Below are positions 12,719 to 25,000 of a DNA stretch of 64,000 bases, piece by piece. Each line of letters starts with the position of its first letter. Position 1 is the stretch's first letter. The stretch is from Capniomyces stellatus (taxonomy: Eukaryota; Kickxellomycota; Harpellomycetes; Harpellales; Legeriomycetaceae): assembly GCA_001661515.1 (NCBI GenBank), contig LUVW01000030.1, positions 217,710 to 281,709 on the forward strand. Reading direction: 5' to 3'. Under the pieces are notes generated by a model, which worked only from the letters and a program-made list of their open reading frames with translations, was not told the DNA's origin and searched no databases. Both the position numbers and the translations under genes were made by a program.

Positions 12719-13513
12719 CTTTTTGTTTCTCTTTTCGTTGCTGTTTATTCTATGTTTTACTTGCACCAATTCAAAAACTAGTGAAATTTGGGGAAGGATA
12801 AAGCGATGTTAAAGTGAAAAGTTTTCTTTTTGTTGCTGCTTTATTATTTTGAAGTTTGCACTTTTTAAGGCAGCTTATTTTCTGTTTGATTTATTATCTT
12901 CAAGTTGATTTATTATTTGCACTTTGATTTATTATTTTCTTTTGGTGTGACGATGATAAAGAAGCAATTCTAGTTTACAAAACAAATTCTACAAGCTGAG
13001 AGTTGGTAACGTTTATAATACTGTCTTCATTAGCTTTTTCCTTTAATAAACACATATTACCAGCAATGAATGTTTGTGTTCTTGTCAATAGTTAAAACAA
13101 TACCCAAGTCTAAAAGGTAGACAAGAGTCTTTATTCTATCTAGTTTTATACAATGAAATTACAAGGATAGCAAAAACAAAGCAGATTACTAAAGTACAAG
13201 CAAATACAATAGACTTAGCAACAGACAGCTGTATCAATTGGTCAAGCGAGCTATATATACATGATTATGGTCACTAATTGTCAACTCGACTGTAGTTAAA
13301 ATTTTAAAATTTCAATTGTTTCCGAGTTTTAAATCAAACAATTGCATAGGATTGTGGAATAATATACGATTATAAACGCAACTCTAACTTTTTACCAACA
13401 GATCACACAACGTAGGAGCCGACTAAGCACTAGCACTACTGCCAATATCAACCATAAAAATAAAACATTAGCCATGTGTTAAAAACCAAAAAAAAAAAAA
13501 ACCGTACTTTGAT
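12719..13513. other. Intergenic region between the GMPPA-like gene and the tRNA-Thr pair
   Basis: AT-rich. It holds the upstream region of the GMPPA-like gene and then about 500 bases with no supported gene. Nothing recognisable was found on either strand. Confidence 0.4.
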
Positions 13514-13522
13514 AAAAAAAAA
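13514..13522 (-). terminator. Pol III T-run terminator of tRNA-Thr(UGU)
   Basis: Nine A on the plus strand read as nine T on the transcribed strand. The run lies 2 nt beyond the tRNA 3' end, the expected RNA polymerase III termination signal. Confidence 0.75.
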
Positions 13523-13524
13523 GT

Positions 13525-13606
13525 TGCCTAATGAGTGGATTGAACACTCGACCTTTGGTTGTCACTGTAGTACAAGACCAACGCTCTACCACTGAGCTAA
13601 TCAGGC
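13525..13606 (-). tRNA. tRNA-Thr(UGU) with a 10-nt intron
   Basis: On the minus strand the acceptor stem GCCTGAT pairs with ATTAGGC (one G-U pair) and the discriminator base is A. The D arm GCTC/GAGC and T arm GAGTG-TTCAATC-CACTC are intact. The anticodon stem TTGGT pairs with ACCAA. The loop reads C-T-TGT-A, then a 10-nt insert (CTACAGTGAC) before position 38, the canonical position for a nuclear tRNA intron. Anticodon UGU decodes ACA (threonine). The mature length would be 72 nt without CCA. Confidence 0.9.
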
Positions 13607-13617
13607 TAGAACCAAAA

Positions 13618-13690
13618 TGCCTTCTATCGGAATTGAACCGATGACCTTCTGCTTACTAGGCAGACGCTCTGCCAACTGAGCCAAGAAGGC
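13618..13690 (-). tRNA. tRNA-Thr(AGU)
   Basis: 73 nt on the minus strand. Acceptor stem GCCTTCT/AGAAGGC, D arm GCTC/GAGC, anticodon stem TCTGC/GCAGA, loop CTAGTAA with anticodon AGU (read as IGU after deamination), T arm ATCGG-TTCAATT-CCGAT, discriminator A. It lies 11 nt upstream of tRNA-Thr(UGU) on the same strand. The spacer contains four T in the sense direction right after this tRNA, so separate termination is possible. An LTR begins 7 nt upstream of its 5' end. Confidence 0.95.
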
Positions 13691-13697
13691 ACATTTT

Positions 13698-14101
13698 TGT
13701 CGTATATATAATACGACCAAAAGTAATAGTGAATAATATAATCAAACAGCTATGTACAGTTGAGTTTTGTCCCCTTGTGGTTTTATCAACAGTATTTAGA
13801 GGTCCGATTGGATGTGTTCATTATTATTATTAATTATTTAGTTATTTATTTAGTTGTTTTAATTATTTAGTTAGTTAGTTATTTATTTAGTTGTTTTATT
13901 TATTTAGTTATTTTATTTATTTAGTTAGTTAGTTGTAAGGATACGAGATTCGACTCAAAGGAGTGAATCTTTCTAGTTTTTACTTAGCAATAAAGATACA
14001 GCAACATTAAGATACGGACGATCTCCAGTGAGATCAAAATAAGACTAGCAGTTAACAGTAGTATATGCAGGTGATATTTTAAGCCGGAAATTCACACTAC
14101 A
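13698..14101. mobile_element. Solo LTR of a tRNA-targeting retrotransposon, copy 1
   Basis: A 404-bp sequence that is near-identical to 49910-50300. It begins TGTCGTATA and ends CTACA, with TG..CA ends. A perfect inverted repeat, GTCGTAT..ATACGAC, lies at its left end. Flanks are ATTTT on the left and TTTT on the right. That gives a 4-bp duplication, or 5 bp if the last A of the element belongs to the duplication. No coding region is attached, so it is a solo LTR or an equivalent remnant. It starts 7 nt upstream of tRNA-Thr(AGU). The LTR identity is inferred from its ends, duplication and position, because no internal domain is present. Confidence 0.8.
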
Positions 14102-14116
14102 TTTTTTGATGTAAAA

Positions 14117-14220
14117 TTGTCGTTTCAAAAGCCACATAATACAAATACTTACTGAGTGAGTTATAAGTTGAAGATTTTGTCGCTTGTGGTTTTTAATCAA
14201 CTCATAGTAAACACGTAGTG
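14117..14220. mobile_element. Older, degraded LTR fragment of the same family
   Basis: Directly behind copy 1 there is TTGTCGTTTCAAAAG and then, 50-100 bp on, a GTTGAAGATTTTGTCGCTTG stretch followed by TGGTTTTTAATCAACTCA. These resemble the left end and the positions ~80-110 of copy 1 (GTTGAGTTTTGTCCCCTTG, TGGTTTTATCAACAG). The order and spacing match, with many substitutions. The right end cannot be defined. Confidence 0.5.
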
Positions 14221-15293
14221 AGTTCATTTAAATATACATATTAAGTTATTATGCGTATTAGAGTTCGCAGCAAGGTCGGCGTGAAACGGTCTATGAATAT
14301 GAGGAAGGAAACGAGAGTTTATATTAAAGTGTGCCGGTAGCCATGTTAGTATCAACAGTCAATGTATTTTTTTATTACATAGCTTCAACATATTATAGTT
14401 TATTAGTTTATTAGTAGTTATATATTTAAGAACTATTATGATATCAGTAAGGTAAAACAAGAAGAAGTTGTCAATAAAAAGAGGCAACCGAGGGACCAAA
14501 AGGGAAGAGTATCAGCTAGTATTGTATAAAATCGCATCAGAAAGTATTAGATAGTACCATATAATTTAGTTTGGTCAGGTTTTACTTTATATATTTTTTT
14601 CGAGAAAAAGGTAGTACGAGTAGGTTTAATATGATGTTTGATATCTTGATATTTGTTTCTATTATATTCTAAATATTTAATGTTCAATAAAAATCACTAG
14701 AAAGAATAAATATATTGTTGTCTAATTTGCAAGAAATAGACGCGACATTAATGTTGTTAAATGACTGAAATATGCCCAAGTAAGCATATAATTCCCAATC
14801 AAAGGCCAATCCTCTTGCCATGGTTGGTTTTGCTAGCCTTATTAAAGGCATTGTAGTATGGTATGCTCGTAAGCATACTCAAAAGAAACTGCTTACGTTC
14901 TTGCTCTACTTTATTTCCTCTTATTCCCATTCTTTTTTTTTTTTCTTTTTCTTTTTTTTCGTTGACCCGAATGTTTTACACATTTAAAAACAGTTTTGAT
15001 GGCAAAATTTGAAGACCGAGAGTTTCATTATGATAATTACATCGGAGGAGCTAGCGGTCCAGATTAAAAATATTTGCTTTTAATTGGCTGCAACTTGGCT
15101 TGCAAATAATAAATGTGGTATAATAACAATAGATTTCAAAGTGTGATGTTTCTTTTTTTTTTTTTTGTGTTTATGATAAATTCTGCGTTTTTTTCAATTC
15201 CTTTTAAAAGCGATTGAAATGTAGATATCACTTTATCTCGGTGTGTTATTTTTAGGCAATCAGGATTACCAAAGTATAACCACACCCGATAGT
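14221..15293. other. Intergenic region upstream of the FIST-domain gene
   Basis: No supported gene. It may hold further unrecognisable element remnants next to the tRNA cluster. T-rich runs lie at 14932-14960 and 15150-15166. A possible short upstream exon of the FIST gene could lie here, because a TTTTTAG acceptor-like site is present at 15250-15256. Confidence 0.35.
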
Positions 15294-17564
15294 ATGACTA
15301 TGCTATTTAATGCAAGATCCATAAAAGGAAACAATCTCTATAGAGGCTTGGGGGTGCGACTAAATAAAAATAGAGTCAGAAGATTGTGGCAGACATGTAG
15401 CAGCGAAAGTGAAAGTTTAGAAAACGCATTGTCGATTTGCAGTGCAAAATTGATGAACGGAACTGCAGGTTTGAAAAACGAAGCATATGTTGTAGAAAAA
15501 ACTCTAGGTAGTAGAAATGATTTTCTGTTTGTTTTGGTCACCAAGAATTATAGCGCCGAGGAAATTGAAGATTTACCATTTCTAGTTAATAAATACTACA
15601 ATAAAACCCAACTCAAGAGTGCAGCACCGGTAGAATCCAATAGAGCAACAAGTAGTATGGCAGATACCAGCATTCAGGGCGCGGAGGTAGATACCAGTTC
15701 AAATCGAATTAATGTAATTGGTGCAGTTGTTGATCAGATTTACAACAACAATGGCTCTTTGTGCAACCGAGGCGTGTCAATACTACACTACACCAATATC
15801 TTTAGAAATACAACAGAGAACAGTCTAGATAGGTCTACTTTTTCTAGCATTAGTGCTAAAATTCACTCAACACAAAGCAAGAATCTAATAGATCATGGTC
15901 TGGATGGCTTAAAAGATTTGGTGCCTGTGCCATTCTATATTAACCAAGATTCTTCCAGAGAAAGCCTGAAGTCAAACAGTGTTGGTCGATGGCATACATC
16001 ATCAGGTGTTGTACAAAGAGCACACGATACCAACGACTTTGCTAGTTTTTCAAGTAAATTAAAAAGCCTAAACGAAAATGATGGCAGCAAATCAGTGTGG
16101 ACCAAGTTTGAGTCGATCTCACAAGCCGAAATGAGACTAAAACTTCCATCACAGCTCGAGAGCCTAGCTGATCAAAAGGTTTGTTTGCAGTGATACTAAC
16201 GCCTTGTCCACTAAAACTTTATAATGCCCTTATGTACCGATGAACTTGGATTGTCTATAGTTTACTGGCTCCAACAATTTTGAAAAAATATATATATTGA
16301 CACTAGACTGATAAGGATACAAAGCTTATTCTAATTGCATCGGACAATGAGCCTAACCAGCTTCTAGATCTTCTAGACCAGAACTTTGCATGTGCTACTA
16401 AAGTAAGAAGTTTGGGTACACAATTGAAATAAAATATAAACTAAAATAGCTAATCCACAATTACGAGCATGTACAAGGAGCTAATATTTATCTGGACACC
16501 TTGTAGTTTGGAATAATCGGTGCGCAGACACCTTTTGTAAACGGAAGAAGCTTCAGCTTGCTGTTTGGTAATACCATATACTCTGGAGGGATATGCGGAG
16601 TTGCGTTCTACGAGAGCAAGAGTGATGGTCTAAATGTTGATGGAATCTCACAAAAAAACACAAAAACAAAGCCACATAAAGACACAGAGCTTCATGTCAA
16701 CGTTGAGTACCCAGGTCATGGGCCAATAGGAGAGTCAGTCGTTATAACTAGGTAAGTATATCATGTTTCATGAATTAATTTTCTATTAGATATACTCATT
16801 TTTTTCTATTTGAATTTTACAACGAGGAAGACGAGGGAGTGTGGTGATCTATGTACATACTACATTTTATAACATTGGTGCTATGCCATTACTAAAGTTT
16901 TCCACTTGAAAATATTTGCTAAATTTGAAACTATGCTAGATGCAAGGGTAACGTGATCCTGGAGGTTGGCGAAAGCAGTGCAGTGGGGTGGCTAAAAAAT
17001 ATGGTAAACACTGTGGAAATGGCAAATTTTGCAAACAACAAGGAATTCTACCTTAAAATAATGGACTCGAAAATATATAGCAAGGGCTGTGGTAGCTTTT
17101 CGAGCCCAGCGTACAAGATTACTGGGGGAGATCCGTCACGAGGGGGTTTGTCAATTGACACAACCAAAGAGTTTTACGAAGGGCAGATGGTTCAGCTACT
17201 AGGTCCAAAAGCCAACGCATGCACGGAAACTGTGTCAACTGGCAGCAGTTTTAGTGATTGCGAAGGCGAACTGGTGTTATCTTTCAGTGTACTTCCTACC
17301 GAAAACACAATAAGAAACACCAGTGTTGCTGATAAAATCGTACCAATTGCACAGGGGTCTGGCTCCGGAAATAACGCGGGTTTTAGTATATTTGGTGGGT
17401 CAAGTGAGTTGGGATTTGTATATGGAAACAGAGCAGGGAACTTTGATGGTACCAATACGTGCAAAAATGAGCAAGCTGTGATGGGTTATAACTCAAGGCT
17501 TGTGGGTACAGGGTCGACTGATTGCTCGGCACCCAACACACTTTCTAAACTGAAACTGTGCTAA
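15294..17564 (+). CDS. FIST-domain protein (FIST_N/FIST_C, FBXO22-like sensor domain)
   Basis: Four exons: 15294..16178, 16307..16402, 16507..16751 and 16940..17564, giving 616 residues. All introns are GT..AG, in phases 0, 0 and 2. The FIST_N part includes VIGAVVDQI, an LILIASD strand after the first intron, FGIIGAQTPF and a SLLFGN..GGICGVAF segment. FIST_C follows, with CKGNVILEV and a long C-terminal domain ending near EGELVLSFSV. FIST domains are thought to bind small ligands, and in animals one sits in the F-box protein FBXO22. No F-box is visible here. The first ~35 residues are rich in Arg, Asn and hydroxylated residues and lack acids, so mitochondrial targeting is possible. The start at 15294 is the first ATG in frame. 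Confidence 0.82.
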
Positions 17565-18080
17565 TATATGCCCTTTTGGCCATGTTTACTTGGGTTGGTT
17601 GGATATACGCGTTAATAACGTTTGAGTTGATTTATTTAAAGATGTGCTGTGTTTCAGTCTTGTTTTTTTTTTTTCCCCCCCAAGAGTTTTAGCAAATACC
17701 AATAAACTATTTTAAACGCCAACTTGGATCATGTTTGTATTCCAATCTCACAAAAGGTTAAAAACTGTATTGGGTTTGCGGAGGATACATTTGTATATTA
17801 TAATTGGTAGAAAAATATTTCGGTTGTCCAGCTAATTAAAAGTTTATGTAAAAACAAAATTCATAAAAAAAATTCATAAAAATCTAGATCAAATTTGATG
17901 CACGAAAAAAAAAACGAGCTAAAGGTACGAATTTCTTTAAAAAGTGCAAACTTGGTTTATTCATCAATTTACAAAAAAAAAAAGAAAACTTTTTTACTTG
18001 AAAGAAATACAACAGAGTTAAAGCTAGAGGGAAAACTCGTAGAGAATAGATATACAACAAAAAGACAATACTAAAGTAAA
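17565..18080. other. Intergenic region between the FIST-domain gene and SHQ1
   Basis: 516 bases, AT-rich, with T- and A-runs (for example 17665-17681). It contains the SHQ1 promoter side. No gene seen. Confidence 0.4.
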
Positions 18081-20910
18081 ATGATAACGCCGAAATTCAG
18101 TGTGAAGCAGGACGACGATTATTTGTACATAACTATCCATGCAATGCACATCAGGGTAAGCAAACTAAACTATAAGTTTTGACCAAATGTATTTTTATCA
18201 TTCTAAATTAGCATACACAGTATGAAATTCAGCTTAAAAAGCATTTTTATTGAACTGAAAACTTAAATGCGGCATTTTGTTTATATTTTAGACAAAAGAA
18301 ATAGAATTTGATGTGGATAAGACTCAGTTCAAATTTTTTGCAAACCCATATTATTTACGGCTAACTTTTCCTGCAGAAGTTGAGGAAGATGAGCAAAGTA
18401 AAGCAGTAATGGACGTCTCCGAAGGGACAATAAAAGTGCAGTTGGCAAAAGTGGAAAAAGGAAGATTCTTTGAGGATCTGGACTTGCTCACCGTTCTATT
18501 GGCGACAAAAACGGAGACAAAAGACCGGTTTTTAAACAAAAACGTAGCTGTCGGTAATGGCCAAGCCAACACTAAATCGGTTATTATAGAGGAGATGGAT
18601 GAACAAGCGGAGACACCAAATATCGACCAAGCTGAAGAATCAGACCAAGGTAATGCAGCGCTCAATGGAAGAGTAGTATAAGGGGAAGGGGTATACGTGC
18701 AATTGAAAGTGTTTCTACCTGTTGATTGTTTGATTTAACCTTCAAAGAAATTGAAAAAATGCTGTTTATAAACTTAATTTGTAAATAGAAACCGACTGGG
18801 AGATCCCACAAGAGATAGAAGAGGTACGTTAGTTACAACTACAATATCCTGAAAATTCACATACACACACACACACACATACACACACACATACACACAC
18901 ACACACACGTAAAATAGCAAAAAGAGGGAAAAAAATAATGGTTGGTGGTTGGCAGAAAACAGTTAATTAAATTTTGCGTTGTGGTTGTTTTACTTGTAGG
19001 ATATACTGCTGGAGGCCAAGTATGGGTTTAATAGACAGTATGGTGGATATTTCTTACACGCAAACGAAACAGCAAATGATGTGCACGAAATATATAACGC
19101 AGAAAGAACTACCAACTCGGAGAGGGCAGAGAAGCAAAAAGAAATAGAAGACGCTCAGTTCGATGAGGACTATTACATGTAAAGTCCATTTTTATGATTA
19201 TTAGATGCAAGAATAGGTGTTTTCAAAGCATTTCTTGGACTAATGGTATTTTCTTTTTGCTGAAAAATAGGAATAACTACATAGATGACGAGGATATCCA
19301 AAGGTTAATAAGCTTTGAGCCCGAATATATAACATTAAGCAATCTAACGACTGGGGTAAGCCTGAAATCAGTGTACCTTTTCTTTAATATGAATCCAAGT
19401 TTTCTCGGTGCACGGCATGTATTGTACGTTTATTTAGTAATTATGTGTATTGAAATTAAATTAGGAAGCAGGCAGTATTGGGGTGAATGCAGATTTATCT
19501 AAAGGTGTCAATGACGGGGCAGCGGCTGGTAGCACAGATGTGGGTGGGGAAGTGCTGCAAAGTTATCTGGAGTTTACTGATAAAGAACAAGATATATTGC
19601 TAAATTTGCCTAGGAAATCATGTAAGCTGGCTTGCTCTTTATGTCTGTCTGCTGAGTATTGTTTTTGACTGCTATTTTAGTCTTGTTTTAGTTGGAAGTA
19701 AGCTGTTCAACATATTGATTTATGTATTTTAAACACCAATTTACTAGATCTGGTTGACAACAAAAAGGCAATTTATCTTGGTATCGTTGACGTTTTGTTT
19801 GCATACGCATACAACTACCGAACCACGGAGGGAGAGAACAGTGTTGAATCTACTTGGACTATCGGGAAATTAGCAGCCTCGTGTGCATGTTTAAGGGTAA
19901 TTGGCAATTAAAACAGCTAACCAATTATACTTGTATTATGGTTTTTAAAAAAAAGAAAGAAATTTTTGTTGAATTAATAGGAGTTCAGTAGTTTAAATCA
20001 AGTAGTAGCAAGCTGCACGCGTAGATCGCTGGTGTATCCATTGTATAGAAACTGGGAACTGAGTGAAAAAATTCTGACTGATGTCAGTGCGATTTTAAAA
20101 CTTGGAAAAAGAATGGTGCTTAAGGTGATACTGGAGGTGAAGGATATGTTTGACCACCATGATGTGTTATATGTCTACTCGAAGATTTTGTTTGATGACT
20201 ACTGTGTCTGGGTTCAGAAAAACTCAAAGTAAGCCATTCAAATATAGTTGAGCGTTAATTTTGGTTATTGGAGGGGGGGGGGGTACGTGGTGTTTTCAAT
20301 GACTATTAAACACTCCGATTTGCACTTTGCGATAGCAAAAGTATGAGGCTGTTTTAAATCGCTTTTAAACTTGTTACAAAATATTAGTGATAGGTCATTC
20401 GCAAATCTTGGAGCAAAGCTAGATGACATGGAATTGAGCAAAAACGAAATCGGCTGGCCGCTTGACCAGTACGAGGACCTTGTGCTTGAGACCTCAGATG
20501 ACGAGGATGAGTACGAAGATGGCCACGATGTTGGTGCTACAGGAGGATTTAGCGAGCTTGGAAACCTTGAGTCGGGCGAAATCCAATATTTAAACGAGGA
20601 CGCTATAAATGAGATAAATACCGGATTAATCAGGGATCACGAAGAAAACAAAGAACAAATTTCTGATTGTTTTTCAAACGAGAGCGAACCAATATCTAAT
20701 CAAAGCCAAAGCCAAAGTCAAGGTGAGAGACTAGCTGGTGAATCCAAAACAAATGACTCGTTGCTGTTTGTAGAAGATATACCAGGAGTATCAAGCCAGA
20801 TTAAAACCATTGATTTGAATTCTAATACCGAGCCCAAATCAGGTACCAACGCAGGAGTAACTAAGGGACGAAAAGTTCTGATTGAGATGTTAGAAAGTGA
20901 TAATGAGTAG
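18081..20910 (+). CDS. SHQ1: SHQ1, H/ACA ribonucleoprotein assembly chaperone
   Basis: Nine exons: 18081..18155, 18292..18649, 18789..18823, 19000..19178, 19271..19355, 19465..19621, 19748..19896, 19981..20228 and 20388..20910. All introns are GT..AG and join in frame to 602 residues. Exons 1-2 encode the CS-like domain, with MITPKFSVKQDDDYLYI at the start, then PYYLRLTFP and GRFFEDLDLL, all family hallmarks. Later exons give the helical Shq1 domain: VDVLFAYAYNYR, ESTWTIGKLA, a CTRRSLVYPLYRNWELSEK block and the final NEIGWPLDQYEDLV. Shq1 chaperones dyskerin/Cbf5 before it enters H/ACA snoRNPs. NOP10, another H/ACA component, lies 30 kb away. The C-terminal tail is acidic and low-complexity. 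A 35-nt third exon makes this gene easy to misannotate. Confidence 0.95.
18857..18909. repeat. CA dinucleotide microsatellite in a SHQ1 intron
   Basis: CA repeats interrupted by a few T (CATACAC) across about 50 bp within the intron 18824-18999. Confidence 0.9.
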
Positions 20911-22018
20911 AGTTTCTGTGAAGAAGTAGTATGTTTTATTATCAAACCTTTTGCATACTTTTTGTTTTAATCCCCATTCTTTTAGCAACTTTTTTTTTGA
21001 ATACGCATTTTGTGTTGACTGCAACAACCAAATTAATATTGATATCACTTTTTTTTATTTTATTTTTTTGCTGTTTAAAGATTCTCTGCTTCACCATAAT
21101 TATCTATTGTTTCAGTGTTGTAGTGTTCCAGTGTTGTAGTGTTGTAGTGTTGTAGTGTTGTAGTGTTGTAGTGTTGTAGTGTTGTAGTGTTGTAGTGTTG
21201 TAGTGTTGTAGTGTTGTAGTGTTTTGTTATCCTCTGTACTGATATGCGGTGGATTTGGAAATTCAGCGCTGAGTTAAATGAAAAACGCTTTATCAACTGA
21301 CCCCAATATAATTAGCTTTTTATTGAGTTGGAAATCAAGGAGTTAAATCGAATTTCCGGTGGAAAAAAACAAAAGTAGTCAGCCAATCAGGTGTCCCAAT
21401 AGCTTTGAAGTAAAACTGATCTCGATGATTTTCATTTTTGGCTTCAAGTGCCTCAACAAAAAGTAATGGAAGAAGGAAAAAAAAAACTAAACCAATTAGG
21501 TAGAAACTGGCCTATGAATTATACAAATCAAAGATGGCAGCAAAAGTCGTGTTCTGAGGGTACACGAATGGAAGTGATTGTTTACTTTACCAGTTGATCT
21601 ATTAGTGTAATAGTGAGATTTTCAATTTTAAAAAAAGAGGAAAATATGAGAAATTGGTGAGTAGTTGAAGGAAGCAAAAAAGTAAAGAGAAAGTCGATAA
21701 ACAAGTGGCAATTATGGAATTAGCTTCTTTTTCACACGACTATTATTTTTTTGGTCACCAAAAACAAAGTTGAATTGAGGCTTTAATATACACAACAGAC
21801 ACAAACATTTAGTTATAAAACAGATTTGACTACAATATAATATCAATAGCGTTTTTCGAATTACTTAATTTATTTTACTACCGTCCCTCCGCCACCCTGA
21901 GAATTTTATAGTTGTTACAAGTGATGGTGAAAGGTGGTATAATACGATTCAGAATTACGGGTGTATACTAGACTTGATAGCGTATTTTAGGCGATAATTA
22001 GAGCAAGATAGGATCAGA
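20911..22018. other. Intergenic region between SHQ1 and the RAP1-like gene
   Basis: Contains T-rich sequence, the 8-bp minisatellite and then about 800 bp of AT-rich sequence with no supported gene before the RAP1-like start. Confidence 0.4.
21113..21224. repeat. 8-bp minisatellite, unit GTTGTAGT
   Basis: About 13 near-perfect tandem copies of an 8-bp unit in the intergenic region after SHQ1. The period of 8 is not a multiple of 3, and no gene reads through it. A second 8-bp array with a different unit lies at 32037-32248. Confidence 0.93.
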
Positions 22019-25000
22019 ATGATGAGCAGCGACGAAAACAAAGTGTTTGTTGGCAAAAATGGAAAGCCACAAGAGTTTGTTTTGCACAAAACAGCATATG
22101 GTGGGCAAATTGGTGACTTGATCAAGGTGCGTGTGGGAAAGATGAATAAAAGTGGATGTTTATCTAAAGGGTTACTTTTTTAAAAGCACGAATAAATGAT
22201 TAAGCTGGCAACTATAAAGTGGCCAGCGGTTAAATAAAGAATATGCAATAACTTGGAATAAATAAATGGGAATGCAAAGTAGATTCATGGAGGAGTAATA
22301 ACTACAAGTGATAAAATGAGCGAGTTTGCGATCAAGATAGCAGATCCGGAAGGCTGGGTGCCAGATGGGAACATAGTATTTTCAACAAAGTATATATACT
22401 ATAGCGTGTATTTAGGGAAGCGATTGAAGCTAGGTGATTACAGACTGAGATTAGATGCCTATGATAGCGGCCAAGGATCAGATTCAGAGAGCAATATAAA
22501 TTCTGTGAGAAAGTATATACAGCATTCCAAAAGCCTTGACGCGGGTGGTGTTGACGATGATTTGAATCCAAAAAGTTTGGATTTTGAGAATGAAGTAAAT
22601 GATCGACTAAGTACTAAAACCAAAGTAAGAGAATAACTTGTGCATGGTACTTTGAGTTAATGCAAGTTTTTTTATTACGCGCTTAATGTGGACTCTAATG
22701 TAATACAAATCGATGTGTGATTTTGTGGAATAGGATGTGCCAAAAGAAATTAAAAAGGCGTATAGGCTTATAAGGGATGATCTTGTTAGTGCATGTAATA
22801 GTAATGGCGAAGCAATATCTACAAGCGAGAACCTAACTAAAGGCAAAAGGCGAAAGCAGAAGCAGAAGCAAAAGCAAAAGCAGCGGAAGAATATGGTTGG
22901 TTTAACGAGCGGAGACTATGCCGATAGTAGCAGAGGCTTAATAATGGATGAGGGCAAATATAGCAGGGGTATAGATGGCGAGGATGAAATGATCAAACAG
23001 GAGGGAAATGGGGGCTTAAAAACAAGAAAAAGAAAAGAGTTGGAGAGAAGCCTTCAAACGAGGAGTGATGGGGCTGTGAGAGATAATAGCGAAGACAATT
23101 TTGAAAGGGCAGCTGTAGGTGCAATGAAAGGCGCGTGGTCAGAGAGTAAAGGTGCAAAAAGGCTGAGGGTTCCAGATGCAGGGAAAGGAGGGGAGAAGGT
23201 TCAGTTTTCGATGGGCGATTTGACGGAGCGCTTTGATAGTGGCGATAGGAAGGGTGAGGAAATGAGCAAGATTGAAATGAGTCAGTCGCACTTGATGAGA
23301 AGGGTGCGGGAGATGATGGACAGTAGCGATGCGAATAAAATCGGGGGCAAAAGCAATAGCCATCCGGGATATAAAAGAACAAAATTTGAGGATACTGAGG
23401 CTGATAAATTTTCATTTGGATCAAGGCCAGAATCAGAACAAGAGTATGGAGAGGCTAGAGAAAGCGGCAGTAGCAGTGGTAGTAATAGTAGCATGGGTGA
23501 TATGGGAGGTAGAGTCAATAGTGCAGGGCGTGTACTGGGACAGGATGCTAGCAAGGAAAGAGAAGGATTGATGTTGGGAGATAGTGACTTGGTTACGGAC
23601 CAGGTGCTGTCAAGCCAGCCAGTTGAAAAAGATTTTGATGTGGCAATCAGCGACGATGATAATATAGATCACAGCTACGTATATGGCTATGATAAACACG
23701 AGATTGTAAACGATAACGATAGCGATGACGATGCAAGGGTTGATGGTAGCGTAGAGTTGAGCGGTTCTAATGTAGTGGCTGGTGAAAAAAGTGGTTTGGG
23801 TGTGGGGGTTGCAAGTGTAGAGGACATAGAAGCGTTGGTAAATAGCGATGTGTATGATGAGGTTTATGAAAACATAAGCAATGAGGTTGTGGATTCCAAT
23901 GATTTGGGATTCTACACACAAGAGTATAGTTTGACACAAATGAAAAAGATACGGCTAGGCCTGCCTGATATAAATAAAGACACCCAGAATACAAACAAGA
24001 ACGCAGATACAATCACAGAAACAGAAACAGAGACAGAGACGGCTCAATATGAAGCCGAAAACGTAAAGCCCGCTGGAAATGACACAGATACCGGTATTGA
24101 TGTGAATGCCAATATTGGTATTAGCGTGAGTGTGGAAGACGATTCTCAAGCACTTGAAGGTGATAAAGCAGCAGAGAGTACACCCATTTCAGCAGAACAA
24201 GAGGCGGACGCTGTCAACACACAGATCAGCGCTGTTGTATCCAGCAGCGGTGAGTATACAGGCGGAGGAAATGTTTCCAACTCTATGGAAGTAGACCAAG
24301 GAATTGAGGCTGAGGTAAACCATGACAATGGAAACGATGGCGAATGTGAGGGTGTTGTTGATGTGCTTAGTTATAGTTCCAATATTAGCTTGAAGAGCAA
24401 CCGAAAGCTGGAGCTAATAGCAAACAAGCCAGCAACAGTAATTGAGCAGGACGAAGATATGGATGATGTTTATGTTGATTGTGATGGTGATGGTGTGGTT
24501 GAGAATGAACCCGAGGCTACAGTTGATTCCAACAGTAAATTGTCTGCTGATAGCGACTGTGCAGAACTGCCTGATAAAGTTGAAGATAATAAACACAAGC
24601 TCGATTTGAGCCAGTACAGATACTCGATGCTTGATTCTGATTCCGATTCCGATTCCGATTCTGATTCTGATTCTGATTCTGATTCTGATTCTGGTTTGGA
24701 GAAGGGCGAAATCTCACAAGTTTCAAAGCAGGAAAATAACAACAGTATTGATACTAATAGGCCAAGTACACATAATTCTATAACAAGGACTGACAGCAAC
24801 GCAAATAATGGTCAGTATACCGGGTATTCTGAGGAAACCCGTGCCACAGAGTCAGAGAGTGGTGCCAGTAGCGATGTCGATAGCAATGATGAAGATGACG
24901 AAAGTATGGCTCACGAACCAGTTAGAAACACCCAAAACAAACACACCCTCGAGTTTCCTGATTCGAAGACCTTGGAGACTGTGGCTCAAAGAAGTCTAAA

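Noticed and set aside
21075..21296. Minus-strand frame with repeated YNTTTLQH
   Set aside because: Product of the 8-bp minisatellite, not a gene.
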